Source: Parachlamydia sp. AcF125
Lineage (GTDB): Bacteria; Chlamydiota; Chlamydiia; Chlamydiales; Parachlamydiaceae
Reading direction: 5' to 3'
NCBI RefSeq assembly: GCF_018342475.1
Contig: NZ_JAEMUD010000001.1
Coordinates: forward strand, 620,001-684,000
DNA: 64,000 nt
The notes under the pieces were generated by a model. The model was not told the DNA's origin and ran no database searches. It was given only the letters and a program-made list of their open reading frames with translations. Shown one piece after another: positions 16,741 to 24,935 of this stretch; within the stretch, counting starts at the first letter, position 1; each line of letters starts with the position of its first letter. Both the position numbers and the translations under genes were made by a program.

Positions 16741-16937
16741 GTGTCCTCTTGTAGTTGATTTGATTGAAAGGGATAGAAATGGATGCCTTTTTATTCAATC
16801 AATAGACGAGCCTCTTGATACTAAAGGAAAGCAATTATTTGCAACGTACTCTTTTAAAGTTCGGGATGCATAGGAACAAGGAAAAGAGGGTGCAATGGAG
16901 CAGCCGCAATGGTTAAGAGATTTCCAAAAAGGCTTTA

Positions 16938-17075
16938 TTAGCGATTTTTGATCTTATCTATAAAGTGGCCTTTTAGTTTGCCGCCATTCATTCCAGGTTT
17001 ACGTCCTTTGTCTAAAACAATTTTTAAGAATTCAACGCTTTTTGAATGTTTAGTTCCCTGTCTTATTAAATTTAG
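16938..17075 (-). pseudogene. Possible gene fragment, about 45 codons between stops
   Basis: On the minus strand an open stretch without a usable start reads LNLIRQGTKHSKSVEFL then KIVLDKGRKPGMNGGKLKGH and a short basic end at a stop. Its composition looks protein-like (balanced Lys/Gly, a plausible helix then a Gly-rich loop), but there is no ribosome-binding site and a stop lies directly upstream. It may be the 3' remnant of a lost gene upstream of acnA. I do not recognise the family; chance is possible. Confidence 0.25.
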
Positions 17076-17267
17076 CTAGATAGCCTTATGAAAAAAAGCT
17101 TAGATATCTGGCTATATCTTCTTCTTTTGCATGCAATCTAAAAACTTTATTTGTTGATTAATAAAATATTCAATTGTATAGTTGTGCGGCAAGGATTGCT
17201 TATAAAATTTCTGGCAAGCCTTTAAGCAATATTAATTGGCAAAAACGATTAACATAAAGGAAGTCTC

Positions 17268-17570
17268 ATGACTTTAAGTCAATTATGTTTTCGAGTCTCT
17301 CTTTGCTTATTTAGTTGTACACTTGTTTTTTTATTGCTAGCAGACATAAGCCCTTTGGAAAAAACCTACCTATTACCTTCTCAATTATACCTGATTCCCG
17401 AAGGAATTTTTTTCATGAGTGCTGAGGGAGAATTAGAATCTACTTCCACCCTTTTTGCTGATGGGAATGGACCGTATGTTTTACAAAAATTTCAACAATG
17501 TCCGGCCTGCCATTTATGGAGTCGTGATGGGACCCTTCATCGAACGAGCTGCCCTTTTTATGCGGAATAA
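17268..17570 (+). CDS. Small membrane-anchored or secreted protein with C-terminal Cys motif
   Basis: The product has 100 residues. AAGGAAG lies a few bases before the ATG. Residues 7-25 are hydrophobic, a signal peptide or anchor, and contain Cys7, Cys13 and Cys17. The mature part ends with CPACHLW (Cys78, Cys81) and SCPFY (Cys95), an arrangement that could bind a metal or form disulfides, which are common in chlamydial envelope proteins. No named family recognised. It stands alone, with AT-rich gaps of 527 and ~180 bases on the two sides. Real gene likely because of the ribosome-binding site and structured composition. Confidence 0.6.
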   Translation: MTLSQLCFRVSLCLFSCTLVFLLLADISPLEKTYLLPSQLYLIPEGIFFMSAEGELESTSTLFADGNGPYVLQKFQQCPACHLWSRDGTLHRTSCPFYAE

Positions 17571-17752
17571 ATCCCTCAATTTGCAGTAGGCAAGTTAGGG
17601 TAAATATTTAAGGCTAACGGATGGAATGTATTTATAAATTCCTCAAATAATCCTATATTGTTTCTATTTTGAATTAAATTAATTATGTCTATTCATTTTC
17701 TCATTAAAATGCTTTAGATAAAATTTGGGGTTTACATGCAAAGGATCAAAAG

Positions 17753-18080
17753 ATGTATGAATTTACTCGAGAAAGCTTAATGAGGCATGAAGGACCTCAA
17801 ATAAGCCCATCTTTTCTGAAACCCTTAGAATGCGTACACAAAAGCTTTTAAACGCCACGATGGCACTGAAGAAGGTGACAGAGGGGCATGGAACTGACAT
17901 AATTTGTTCTGGCGTCACAATTGTTTCTGCTCTTTCCGCCATGGCTACTTCCGGAAACGGGTTATCTTTAGCTGCCAATACGGGTTTATTTCTCATAAAA
18001 GCATGCAAGGATTTGCGGCGAGGCGCTATCCGTTTATAGGAGATATTGAAGCTTCTTGTAAAGCTGTAATGGCTTAAAGT
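17753..18080 (+). pseudogene. Possible decayed small gene in three frames
   Basis: Starting at ATG 17753 one frame reads MYEFTRESLMRHEGPQISPS and ends at a stop near 17849. A second frame, 17830-18039, carries a plausible amphipathic segment (IICSGVTIVSALSAMATSGN then LSLAANTGLFLIKACKD). The next frame continues with YPFIGDIEASCKAVMA to a stop at about 18077. Reading them as one frameshifted protein is attractive because each piece begins where the previous one ends, but no family is recognised. A 150-codon minus-strand frame over the same DNA (17763-18215) looks like a shadow. The rest of 17571-18316 shows nothing else. Confidence 0.3.
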
Positions 18081-18316
18081 ATAAGTGGGCGATAGGTTGC
18101 TAAATAGGAGTAAAATCCCCCATTCAGCAGCAAATGGATAGCGATCGGAATCACTAGGTGAGCTGGGTGCAGAGGGGTTAAATTTCCATCGGGGGGGGGA
18201 AGTAAGTATGCTCATCCGCTCTTTCTTGCTGCGCGCCTTTTAAAGCAATTCTAAGAAAAAATTAAGGAATATAGTTCCAAATTTTAGCAAGCTTCCTAAA
18301 CGATTGGGGATGATAT

Positions 18317-20506
18317 TTATGAAAAAATTTGGGTAAGCTTTATTTGCTGTCGAGAATCCCAGCTATAAGACCAGTGCCAAGAAGGGCTCTCAATCTTGGT
18401 GACTTCATAGGCGATTTGCCCATTTTTATAATAGGCGCGCACTCTATGCCCATCTGGAACTTCAATTATAGTGGGGCCAATAAAAGCGACATTCTCAGCA
18501 ATAAATTCTCCACTTCCGTGAATATTGATTTGCAGGCTTTCTAAATGATAAACCTCTTGCTTCCAGAAAATATTTTTTTGGGAAAAGTCAATCCCTTTAT
18601 TGATGACTGTGACATTTTTTAAAATACACTTACCATTTTGCTCACTGTAATGGAGGACCTCCTCTTGATCAAGGTGGCCTAATATGCGCTCAGCCCAAAT
18701 CTTTAAGCTTCCGTGCAGTTCTAAATTTTCAATCCTTACTTCAGCAATTTCTAGAATCAACTCACTTTGGTTGGTTATTTTGCCATTTTGGATTTTCTGA
18801 GCGGTAATGGAATAAAGGGGACCTAAAGCGGGATGTAGGAGAGCAATAAAGGTGGGACCTGTTTTGAGATAATCTTCTTCAGCCGGTATACCAGGCATCT
18901 CAATATGGCATGCGCTGTTTAGAAGCTCGTGCATATTCTGCATGAGATCGTAAAAACATTTTTCAGGAGTTTCTGCTATAGAACCCTCAGGAAATAAGCT
19001 ATGCTTTGTAACGGAAATAGTTTTAAGCCTTTTATGGTACGTTAAATATGTTTTTAATAAAGTATAGTCCTTGGCTTCTAAAGGAGCAGCAAAACAATCA
19101 AAAATTTCATCGGCAATATTTTGCATGGTGGTTTCAAGCCTTCCTGCTGGGATCTCTTTCGTTCCTTCAGGGCGTTCAATCGACACGCATGCTTTCATAT
19201 TGATGAGTTTGCCAGGAAGCGGATAGTTTTCGATGGCCTTTTCTATTTTTTCCAAATTAGCAAATAAAATGTTGGTGTTTGCAGGAAAAGCAGAAAATAG
19301 GCTACCTTCTTCACAAGGCATATCTCTTAAGCTGTGTTTTTTGAATTCGGTATATTCAATATTGGTTATACAATAGCGATAAGAGTCTTGGATCCTATCT
19401 TCAACTACCACGTTCATTCCCTCAGACGTATTCAGGTAGCGCGGGCAAGAAGCAAACCCAAATACTTTGTTTTCGTGGCCTCCTATTCCCATAAATGCCA
19501 ACAAAGTATCATCTGTTCCTGCCAGAGGGTTATTGATTTGACGTATGAGAGCGTACCGCCTTTGTTTTTTGTTAAACCATTCGAATAGGCCATAATCTTT
19601 TGCAAGCTTCCAGATGACTCCATGGCCGCCAGGTTTTAATAGAAGGGAAAAAGGATTTTTTAGAAGCCATTGCCCTTCTTGGGTGATAACAGGGACAAGG
19701 GGTTGAATGAAAAGGAAAAAATTTTTCCGCGATCGGTGAAACCACCGATTCTGTTCACAAATTTGGCAAATGTGCTGATGATTATTTTTTTCGTGAGAAG
19801 TCATCATCGCAACAGGTGTAGTGAGCTGCTTTCCATAAAGCTTATAATAGAGATATTCTTTCGCTTGTAAATCGCGCAATAATCCTTCTAGAAGTGTCCT
19901 TCCACAGAAAAGCAATTGGGCGGCAGGCAAAGGTTCTTGAGTGGTCTCATCTATCAAATTTAAGCGATCTCCTGCACCTCCGACAGGGTAGATGTGAGCC
20001 ATGGAGGGCAGACCCTCAATTCCCCATTTAATAGCTTCCCAGGTTCTATCGTTTTTGCGCGAAAAATCGTACCCTTTTGGATGATGATAAGAACGGCTTG
20101 GGGATATTTCGGGAGGATTTTTTTGCTCTAAGATTAAAGAAATAACAGCATAGTGATATCCAATTAAGCCGCCTATTTCTTGATAAAAGGTTTCAATCGG
20201 CAACAGTTGTTCCAATAGCAGATTAAAAGGGGCCTGGTTTTCTTCAAAGTCTCCCTTTTCTTGAGAAAAAAGGTGTCCTTGATCGATTGCTAATAGGGAT
20301 TTTATGCATAAAATGCCTTCTGAAGAGGCCCTAGCAATAAAAGGATATTGCTTGGTTAATGTATCAAATTCTTGGGCAACTTGTTTAAACTGAGTAATCA
20401 GCTCGATTTTTTTTTCAATGAAAGAGCTTTTTTTAAGAGATTCTATTAAGGGTTCAAGCTCAATTTTTTGCTTTTCAAGCGACAAACAGGGAAAAGTTGC
20501 TATCAT
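18317..20506 (-). CDS. Large UDPGP-family nucleotidyltransferase (UDP-sugar pyrophosphorylase-like)
   Basis: About 729 residues from ATG 20506; the frame stays open to 20620, but the extra ~38 residues look non-coding and neither start has a clear ribosome-binding site. The centre (~residues 195-270) carries the UDPGP nucleotide-binding block, YPVGGAGDRLNL, followed by PLPAAQLLFCGRTLLEG, then VAMMTSHEKN and LKPGGHGVIWKLAKDYG. This suggests transfer of UMP to a hexose 1-phosphate. An N-terminal helical region (~150 residues) precedes it, and a ~250-residue C-terminal half ends in beta-rich, hydrophobic-alternating repeats that could form a beta-helix. The architecture recalls the plastid UGP3-type enzyme more than the ordinary ~450-residue chlamydial UDPGP. 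Sugar specificity is unknown. Confidence 0.75.
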   Translation of the reverse strand: MIATFPCLSLEKQKIELEPLIESLKKSSFIEKKIELITQFKQVAQEFDTLTKQYPFIARASSEGILCIKSLLAIDQGHLFSQEKGDFEENQAPFNLLLEQLLPIETFYQEIGGLIGYHYAVISLILEQKNPPEISPSRSYHHPKGYDFSRKNDRTWEAIKWGIEGLPSMAHIYPVGGAGDRLNLIDETTQEPLPAAQLLFCGRTLLEGLLRDLQAKEYLYYKLYGKQLTTPVAMMTSHEKNNHQHICQICEQNRWFHRSRKNFFLFIQPLVPVITQEGQWLLKNPFSLLLKPGGHGVIWKLAKDYGLFEWFNKKQRRYALIRQINNPLAGTDDTLLAFMGIGGHENKVFGFASCPRYLNTSEGMNVVVEDRIQDSYRYCITNIEYTEFKKHSLRDMPCEEGSLFSAFPANTNILFANLEKIEKAIENYPLPGKLINMKACVSIERPEGTKEIPAGRLETTMQNIADEIFDCFAAPLEAKDYTLLKTYLTYHKRLKTISVTKHSLFPEGSIAETPEKCFYDLMQNMHELLNSACHIEMPGIPAEEDYLKTGPTFIALLHPALGPLYSITAQKIQNGKITNQSELILEIAEVRIENLELHGSLKIWAERILGHLDQEEVLHYSEQNGKCILKNVTVINKGIDFSQKNIFWKQEVYHLESLQINIHGSGEFIAENVAFIGPTIIEVPDGHRVRAYYKNGQIAYEVTKIESPSWHWSYSWDSRQQIKLTQIFS

Positions 20507-21088
20507 ACACGTTTTGGCCGGGTTGAACAATGGCGTCGCAATCCCATCATCGTTCGGCTGTAGAGAATTAGGGCGCGTCTCGCAATCTATTAGCCCGGAT
20601 TGTAATCGCATGCATGGCAATTTTCAAGCACAAATCAAAGTAGAATGCCGCATATTCTTCCAAGCCAAGCGCCTTTTTTTTCTTTCGCCATTATCGGTCG
20701 CCTCTTATTTTTTCGGGTATTGAAAACAGAAGTTAAAAGGGGAGAAAAGCGGGAAAAGCTTGAAACTGGCACAAAATTTCTGTTGAGTCAGAAATTAGCC
20801 TCCAACTATGCTTAAGTCTATTTATTCTTTAGTTTTAATGAGTTTAATTTATGTTTTTTCAGCTGTTTTGGGGAAGAATTTAAATAAATTAATTTATTTG
20901 CCAGATTAATAGATAGGTGTGTGCCCTTATTAGGAGAGAATAAATTGTTTTGACTAGAAAATAGTAACAGAGCTAAAAGAAACCTCTAGAATGAACTGAG
21001 CTGTACTAAAAATCAGAGATTCCTCTCTGAATAAAAAAGCCAGGTTATCAGGATATATTAAAATGACAAGAAACCTATAGGAGAAAAA
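20507..21088. other. Divergent intergenic region between UDPGP-like gene and SWIB gene
   Basis: About 580 bases (470 if the longer UDPGP start is used). It must hold the promoters of both divergent genes. An inverted repeat AATTTCTG/CAGAAATT with a 6-base loop lies at 20775-20796 with no T run. AGGAGA precedes the SWIB ATG. No other gene is supportable. Confidence 0.4.
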
Positions 21089-21382
21089 ATGAGCAAAGAA
21101 AAAGAACCGAAGAAAAATTCTGCATTTATGAAACCGGTGTATTTAAGCGAAACTTTGGAAGAACTCATTGGAAAAGGTCCAATGGCTAGAACCGAAGTTA
21201 CAAAAAAAGTATGGGAATATATTAAAAAGCATAAGCTTCAAGATGCAACTAATAAGCGCAATATCAACCCAGATGCGAAGTTAGCGAAAGTTTTAGGCTC
21301 CAATCAGCCGATTGATATGTTCAAAATGACAAGCAAAATTGCTAAACATTTAAAAGAAACTGAAGTGGCAGCAAGCCATTAA
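21089..21382 (+). CDS. SWIB/MDM2-domain protein
   Basis: The protein has 97 residues and is almost entirely a SWIB/MDM2 domain: conserved LSETLEELIGKGPMAR start, the VTKKVWEYIKKHKLQD helix, the NKRNINPDAKL segment and the late IDMFKMTSKIAKHL. In eukaryotes SWIB is a subunit domain of SWI/SNF remodelling complexes. In chlamydiae it occurs alone or fused to topoisomerase I and is thought to act on chromatin or DNA topology late in development. Start by AGGAG 7 bases before ATG. A strong terminator follows, so it is a single-gene unit, although phosphoesterase, ispD and truA follow in the same order as in Chlamydia. Confidence 0.93.
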   Translation: MSKEKEPKKNSAFMKPVYLSETLEELIGKGPMARTEVTKKVWEYIKKHKLQDATNKRNINPDAKLAKVLGSNQPIDMFKMTSKIAKHLKETEVAASH

Positions 21383-21392
21383 GGCGCATTTC

Positions 21393-21422
21393 GCAAGGTG
21401 CTTCCTTGCACCTTGCTTTTTT
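21393..21422 (+). terminator. Rho-independent terminator after SWIB gene
   Basis: GCAAGGTGC (21393-21401) and GCACCTTGC (21408-21416) form a perfect 9-bp stem with loop TTCCTT and a following run of six T. It lies 11 bases after the SWIB stop and isolates it from the phosphoesterase gene. Confidence 0.9.
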
Positions 21423-21510
21423 AGATCTCTTTTGCCTTAAAAACAAATTCTGTTTTTTTAACTCTATTATCCCTTATACTTATCCTATTTTTAAGGGGTA
21501 TTTAAGAGAT

Positions 21511-22494
21511 ATGGGAAATTCTAACAATCAAAAAACAGCTAAACATTTTCATCACTGGTTATGGGATGCTTGGTGCATTTTTTCTGTTATAGGAATATGG
21601 CCGCGCTTCATTGAACCTAATTTGTTGAAAGTTTCTCGAATCGATTTAGATATTCCCCATTTGCCCTTAGCTTTGGATGGATTAAAAATCGTTCAGTTTA
21701 GCGATCTACATTTGAATAACGCCGTTTCCTCTTTTTTCTTAAGAAAAATAATCCGCAAAATAAAGCTCCTCAACCCTGATTTACTTTTTTTTACGGGAGA
21801 TTTTTTATGTAAAGGGGTATTAGACGATCGGAAAAGAATGAAAAAGTTTTTTAACTCTTTGCGCGCTCGCTATGGATGTTATGCGATTTTTGGAAATCAT
21901 GATTATGAAAAATGTATTTCGATCAACCATGAAGGGGATTATGACGTGGTTGAGAATATTCAATCGAACCTTTTGAACGGTTTTCAACGCTTGTTTAGTG
22001 ATGTAAAGGTAACCGGAACCATTGTAGAGCGTGCGCGGAAAGTCGACCTTCATCCTGAGCTAGTTTCTGTTTTGCAAGAAACCTCTTTTAAGTGTTTGCA
22101 TAATGAAACCGAGCAGGTTGCAATTGGGGACAGCTTTTTAAATATCTGTGGATTAGGTGAATACATGGCAGGGCGCTGCTTGCCAGAAATAGCTTTTAAA
22201 AACTATGACAAACAATATCCAGGAATTATTCTAGTGCACAATCCAGATAGCACCGCTTTGCTTGAATCTTATCCCGGAGAAGTGGTTTTGTCAGGACATA
22301 CGCATGGATGCCAAATTAATCTTCCGTGGATGTGGAAGAAATTTACCAAGCTAGAAAATATGGCTCTTCAAAAGGGTCTCTTTCGAGTATTCGATAAATG
22401 GGTGTATGTTAATCGAGGAGTAGGCGGAATTATGAAATTTCGCTGGTTTTCCGTTCCTGAAATTTTGTTTTTGACGTTGAGAAAAAAATCATGA
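21511..22494 (+). CDS. Metallophosphoesterase (YaeI/calcineurin-like)
   Basis: The product has 327 residues. Metal-site motifs are in order: FSDLHLN (Asp, His), FTGDFL (Asp), IFGNHDYEK (Asn, His), and the late SGHTHGCQ (His pair). An N-terminal hydrophobic/aromatic segment (~residues 14-30) may anchor it to the membrane, as in UDP-2,3-diacylglucosamine-type and YaeI-type enzymes. The frame opens earlier at 21406, but that start lies in the terminator stem of the preceding gene, so ATG 21511 is chosen. It overlaps the ispD start by 4 bases (ATGA). Chlamydial YaeI-family members next to ispD have been linked to lipid A biosynthesis (LpxG); this protein is a candidate for that role by position, which is inference. 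Confidence 0.88.
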   Translation: MGNSNNQKTAKHFHHWLWDAWCIFSVIGIWPRFIEPNLLKVSRIDLDIPHLPLALDGLKIVQFSDLHLNNAVSSFFLRKIIRKIKLLNPDLLFFTGDFLCKGVLDDRKRMKKFFNSLRARYGCYAIFGNHDYEKCISINHEGDYDVVENIQSNLLNGFQRLFSDVKVTGTIVERARKVDLHPELVSVLQETSFKCLHNETEQVAIGDSFLNICGLGEYMAGRCLPEIAFKNYDKQYPGIILVHNPDSTALLESYPGEVVLSGHTHGCQINLPWMWKKFTKLENMALQKGLFRVFDKWVYVNRGVGGIMKFRWFSVPEILFLTLRKKS

Positions 22495-23204
22495 GGGAGC
22501 TGGCCAGCGTTATCCTTTTAGCAGGAGGCAGGGGATCTCGCATGCGTCAAGCTATGCCTAAACAGTTCTTACCTTTAGCTGGTAAGCCCCTTGTATTTTT
22601 TAGTTTAGAATGTTTTATGGCTTTGCCAGAAATTTTAGAAATTGTAGTGGTCTGCGATCCCGTTTACCATTCTTTATTTGCTAATTATATGCGTGACCCA
22701 CGTCTTCGCTTTGCTTTACCAGGCCCCCGAAGGCAAGATTCAGTATGGAATGGTTTGCAAACGATTAAGCAGCCTCCTCAAATTGTTTGCATTCACGACG
22801 CGGCAAGGCCCTGTATTGATCAACTTTTAGTTAAGCGTGTTTTAAAGGCTGCCAGAGAGCATGGTGCAGCGACTGCAGGAATGCCCCTTAAATTTACTCT
22901 CAAACAAAGTACAGCTGCAGGCTTTGTCGATAAAACTTTAGACCGTTCTTTGTTGTGGGAAATACAAACTCCTCAAGCGATAGATTTTTGTTTACTTCAC
23001 CAGGGTTTTAAAAAAGTGCACGAGCTAAATAGGGAGGTCACGGATGACGTATCTATGGTAGAACTTTTAGAAAAGCCGGTCAAACTTGTGGAAGGAGACT
23101 ATGCGAATTTAAAAATTACGACGCCCGAAGATCTAATTGTGGCAGAACAGTGGCTTGCCAAAAAAAGTGCTGAGAATTCACAGGCAGGTGGCTGTGGCTT
23201 ATAA
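22491..23204 (+). CDS. ispD: 2-C-methyl-D-erythritol 4-phosphate cytidylyltransferase
   Basis: MEP isoprenoid pathway, CTP-dependent step. The protein has 237 residues, normal length. The N-terminal nucleotide-binding loop VILLAGGRGSRMR is followed by the MPKQFLPLAGKP motif. HDAARPCID and the VTDDVSMVE block near the end are the other diagnostic elements. The start overlaps the phosphoesterase stop (ATGA) and the end overlaps truA, so the three genes form one transcript. ispF, which is fused or adjacent to ispD in many bacteria, lies separately at 9.3 kb here, as in Chlamydia. Confidence 0.95.
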   Translation: MRELASVILLAGGRGSRMRQAMPKQFLPLAGKPLVFFSLECFMALPEILEIVVVCDPVYHSLFANYMRDPRLRFALPGPRRQDSVWNGLQTIKQPPQIVCIHDAARPCIDQLLVKRVLKAAREHGAATAGMPLKFTLKQSTAAGFVDKTLDRSLLWEIQTPQAIDFCLLHQGFKKVHELNREVTDDVSMVELLEKPVKLVEGDYANLKITTPEDLIVAEQWLAKKSAENSQAGGCGL

Positions 23205-23973
23205 ATATAAAATCACCCTTGCCTATGATGGAACGCATTATAGTGGCTGGCAGATTCAACCTAATGCACTTGCTATCCAAGAAATTGTGGAAAAAGAAAT
23301 TGGTAAAATTGTTCGTCAGCCCGTGCGTGTTGTGGCTTCAGGGAGGACCGATGCGGGAGTGCATGCTAGAGGGCAAGTGGCTCATTTTTCTACTGATGAA
23401 GAATTTGATCTGAACCGCTTTTTATTGTCGATAAATGGGCTTTTGCCTAAAGATATTCGGATCAAAGACATTTGTCCTGTCCCTCTTGATTTTCATGCTC
23501 AGTATAGCGTGAGTAGCAAAGCTTATCACTATCATTTAACTCTTTCTCGTGTGCAAAGTCCTTTTGTGAGATTTTATGCCTGGCATATCCGGCAAAAAAT
23601 TGACTTTTCTCTTTTACAAGAAGCCACTCAGTTTTTTGTAGGAACACACGATTTCACCTCATTTGCCAATGAAGCGCATCGCGAACATCCTCAAAATGCT
23701 GTTCGCACCATTAAAAGAGTGGAGGTTGTTTTAGAAGAAGAGGGATGTCGCCTGGAGTTTGAAGGAAATGGGTTTCTCTACAAAATGGTCAGAAATATTG
23801 TCGGCATTATATTAGAAGTGGCGAGTGGCTACCGACCCCTCGAAGATATTCCCCAAATTTTTTTAGCGAAGGACCGGACAAAAGCGGGGAAAGCTGCCCC
23901 TCCGCATGGCCTTTTTTTGCATCAAGTGGATTTTCCGGAAAGTGCACTGCTGATGAAAAGTTGCTTAGGTTGA
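23194..23973 (+). CDS. truA: tRNA pseudouridine synthase A
   Basis: Forms pseudouridine at positions 38-40 of tRNA anticodon stems. The catalytic Asp lies in SGRTDAGVHARGQVAHF. The N-terminal YKITLAYDGTHYSGWQ and C-terminal FLYKMVRNIVG blocks are typical. No ATG is near the conserved start; GTG at 23194 (VAYKYKI) or GTG at 23188 are the only sensible starts, both inside the ispD 3' end, implying translational coupling. About 259 residues, normal for the family. Start certainty moderate. Confidence 0.93.
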   Translation: MAYKYKITLAYDGTHYSGWQIQPNALAIQEIVEKEIGKIVRQPVRVVASGRTDAGVHARGQVAHFSTDEEFDLNRFLLSINGLLPKDIRIKDICPVPLDFHAQYSVSSKAYHYHLTLSRVQSPFVRFYAWHIRQKIDFSLLQEATQFFVGTHDFTSFANEAHREHPQNAVRTIKRVEVVLEEEGCRLEFEGNGFLYKMVRNIVGIILEVASGYRPLEDIPQIFLAKDRTKAGKAAPPHGLFLHQVDFPESALLMKSCLG

Positions 23974-23994
23974 TCATGTAAAAGGGAAAATTAT

Positions 23995-24828
23995 ATGGAA
24001 CGATTTTTTAAGAAAGTGCTCTCCTTTTTGGCGTGGGCTGTTTTGAGCGCATGCTCTTCCTCTGATTTACCCTTAGATGCTCATCCTGGATATCAAAAAG
24101 GAGAATATATTTACCGCGTTCATGACGAATATTTATTTGCTATTCCTTTGCCGGAAGGGGTAGAAGCCCAGCTCTACCCCTGGGAAAAAAACGTGATTGG
24201 AGGGTGCCCGAAGATTACCAAAGAATTTTTTCGTTGCAAAGGTAGCAGTTTAAATCCAGAACATGTCGTTCAAACCGAAAAAGAGACTAAGCGATTTTAT
24301 GATTGTAGCGGAAAACATAGCCTGCCTTTAAGAGAGGGGGAGGAATTTATTTATCCGATCTTGATCGATCTATTGAATGATATTCAGGCCAAAACAAATA
24401 GCAAAGTTGTCATCACCTGCGGGCACAGCTGTCCAGACCACCATGCTTATTCTGACCAAACCCCCGAAAACCGGTATTCAAAACATATGATTGGGGCTGA
24501 GGTTGCTTTTTATGTTCAAGGCATGGAAAATAACCCTCAAGCGATCATAGAGTTCGTGAAAAATTTTTATAAAAATGACTCAAAGTATTTGAATAAAAGC
24601 GAATATACGGAATTCAAGACGGAGGAAAAAAGCACTAGCAATTTAGCGAAAAGACCCCTATATAATAAAGAAATTTATATAAAAATTTTTAAAGAAACAG
24701 AAGGGCGTAATTTTGATAATCGGCATCCCTATCCTTATATTGCCATTCAGGTACGCCACGATTTTGACCAAAAAGTTAAAGTGACCTATTCCTGGAATGC
24801 AGCCTATCGAAATTATTTAAGATGGTGA
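23995..24828 (+). CDS. Lipoprotein with degenerate M15-like peptidase region
   Basis: The product has 277 residues. A lipobox LSAC places the lipidated Cys at residue 20, so the mature protein is a lipoprotein. Residues 138-172 resemble the zinc-site part of D-Ala-D-Ala carboxypeptidase-type (M15) folds: VVITCGHSCPDHH parallels the SGYRSxxHN segment, and SKHMIGAEVAF parallels SxHxxGxAxDF. The usual metal-binding Asp is Ala171, so catalysis may be lost or altered. Extra cysteines (71, 81, 104, 142, 146) could form disulfides. It directly follows truA by 21 bases and may be co-transcribed. A peptidoglycan-binding role is inference. Confidence 0.7.
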   Translation: MERFFKKVLSFLAWAVLSACSSSDLPLDAHPGYQKGEYIYRVHDEYLFAIPLPEGVEAQLYPWEKNVIGGCPKITKEFFRCKGSSLNPEHVVQTEKETKRFYDCSGKHSLPLREGEEFIYPILIDLLNDIQAKTNSKVVITCGHSCPDHHAYSDQTPENRYSKHMIGAEVAFYVQGMENNPQAIIEFVKNFYKNDSKYLNKSEYTEFKTEEKSTSNLAKRPLYNKEIYIKIFKETEGRNFDNRHPYPYIAIQVRHDFDQKVKVTYSWNAAYRNYLRW

Positions 24829-24935
24829 AAACATGCAGGCAAAGGTGACTTTTTTCCTTGCACGCTAAAAAAAGAGCTGGCAACCTTACTACTGCTCTGT
24901 ATTTGTAGAATCAAAAGATGAAGAAGGACTCACCC

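Noticed and set aside
17763-18215. 150-codon minus-strand frame
   Set aside because: Shadow of a better plus-strand series; Ser/Arg-rich composition and no start signal.
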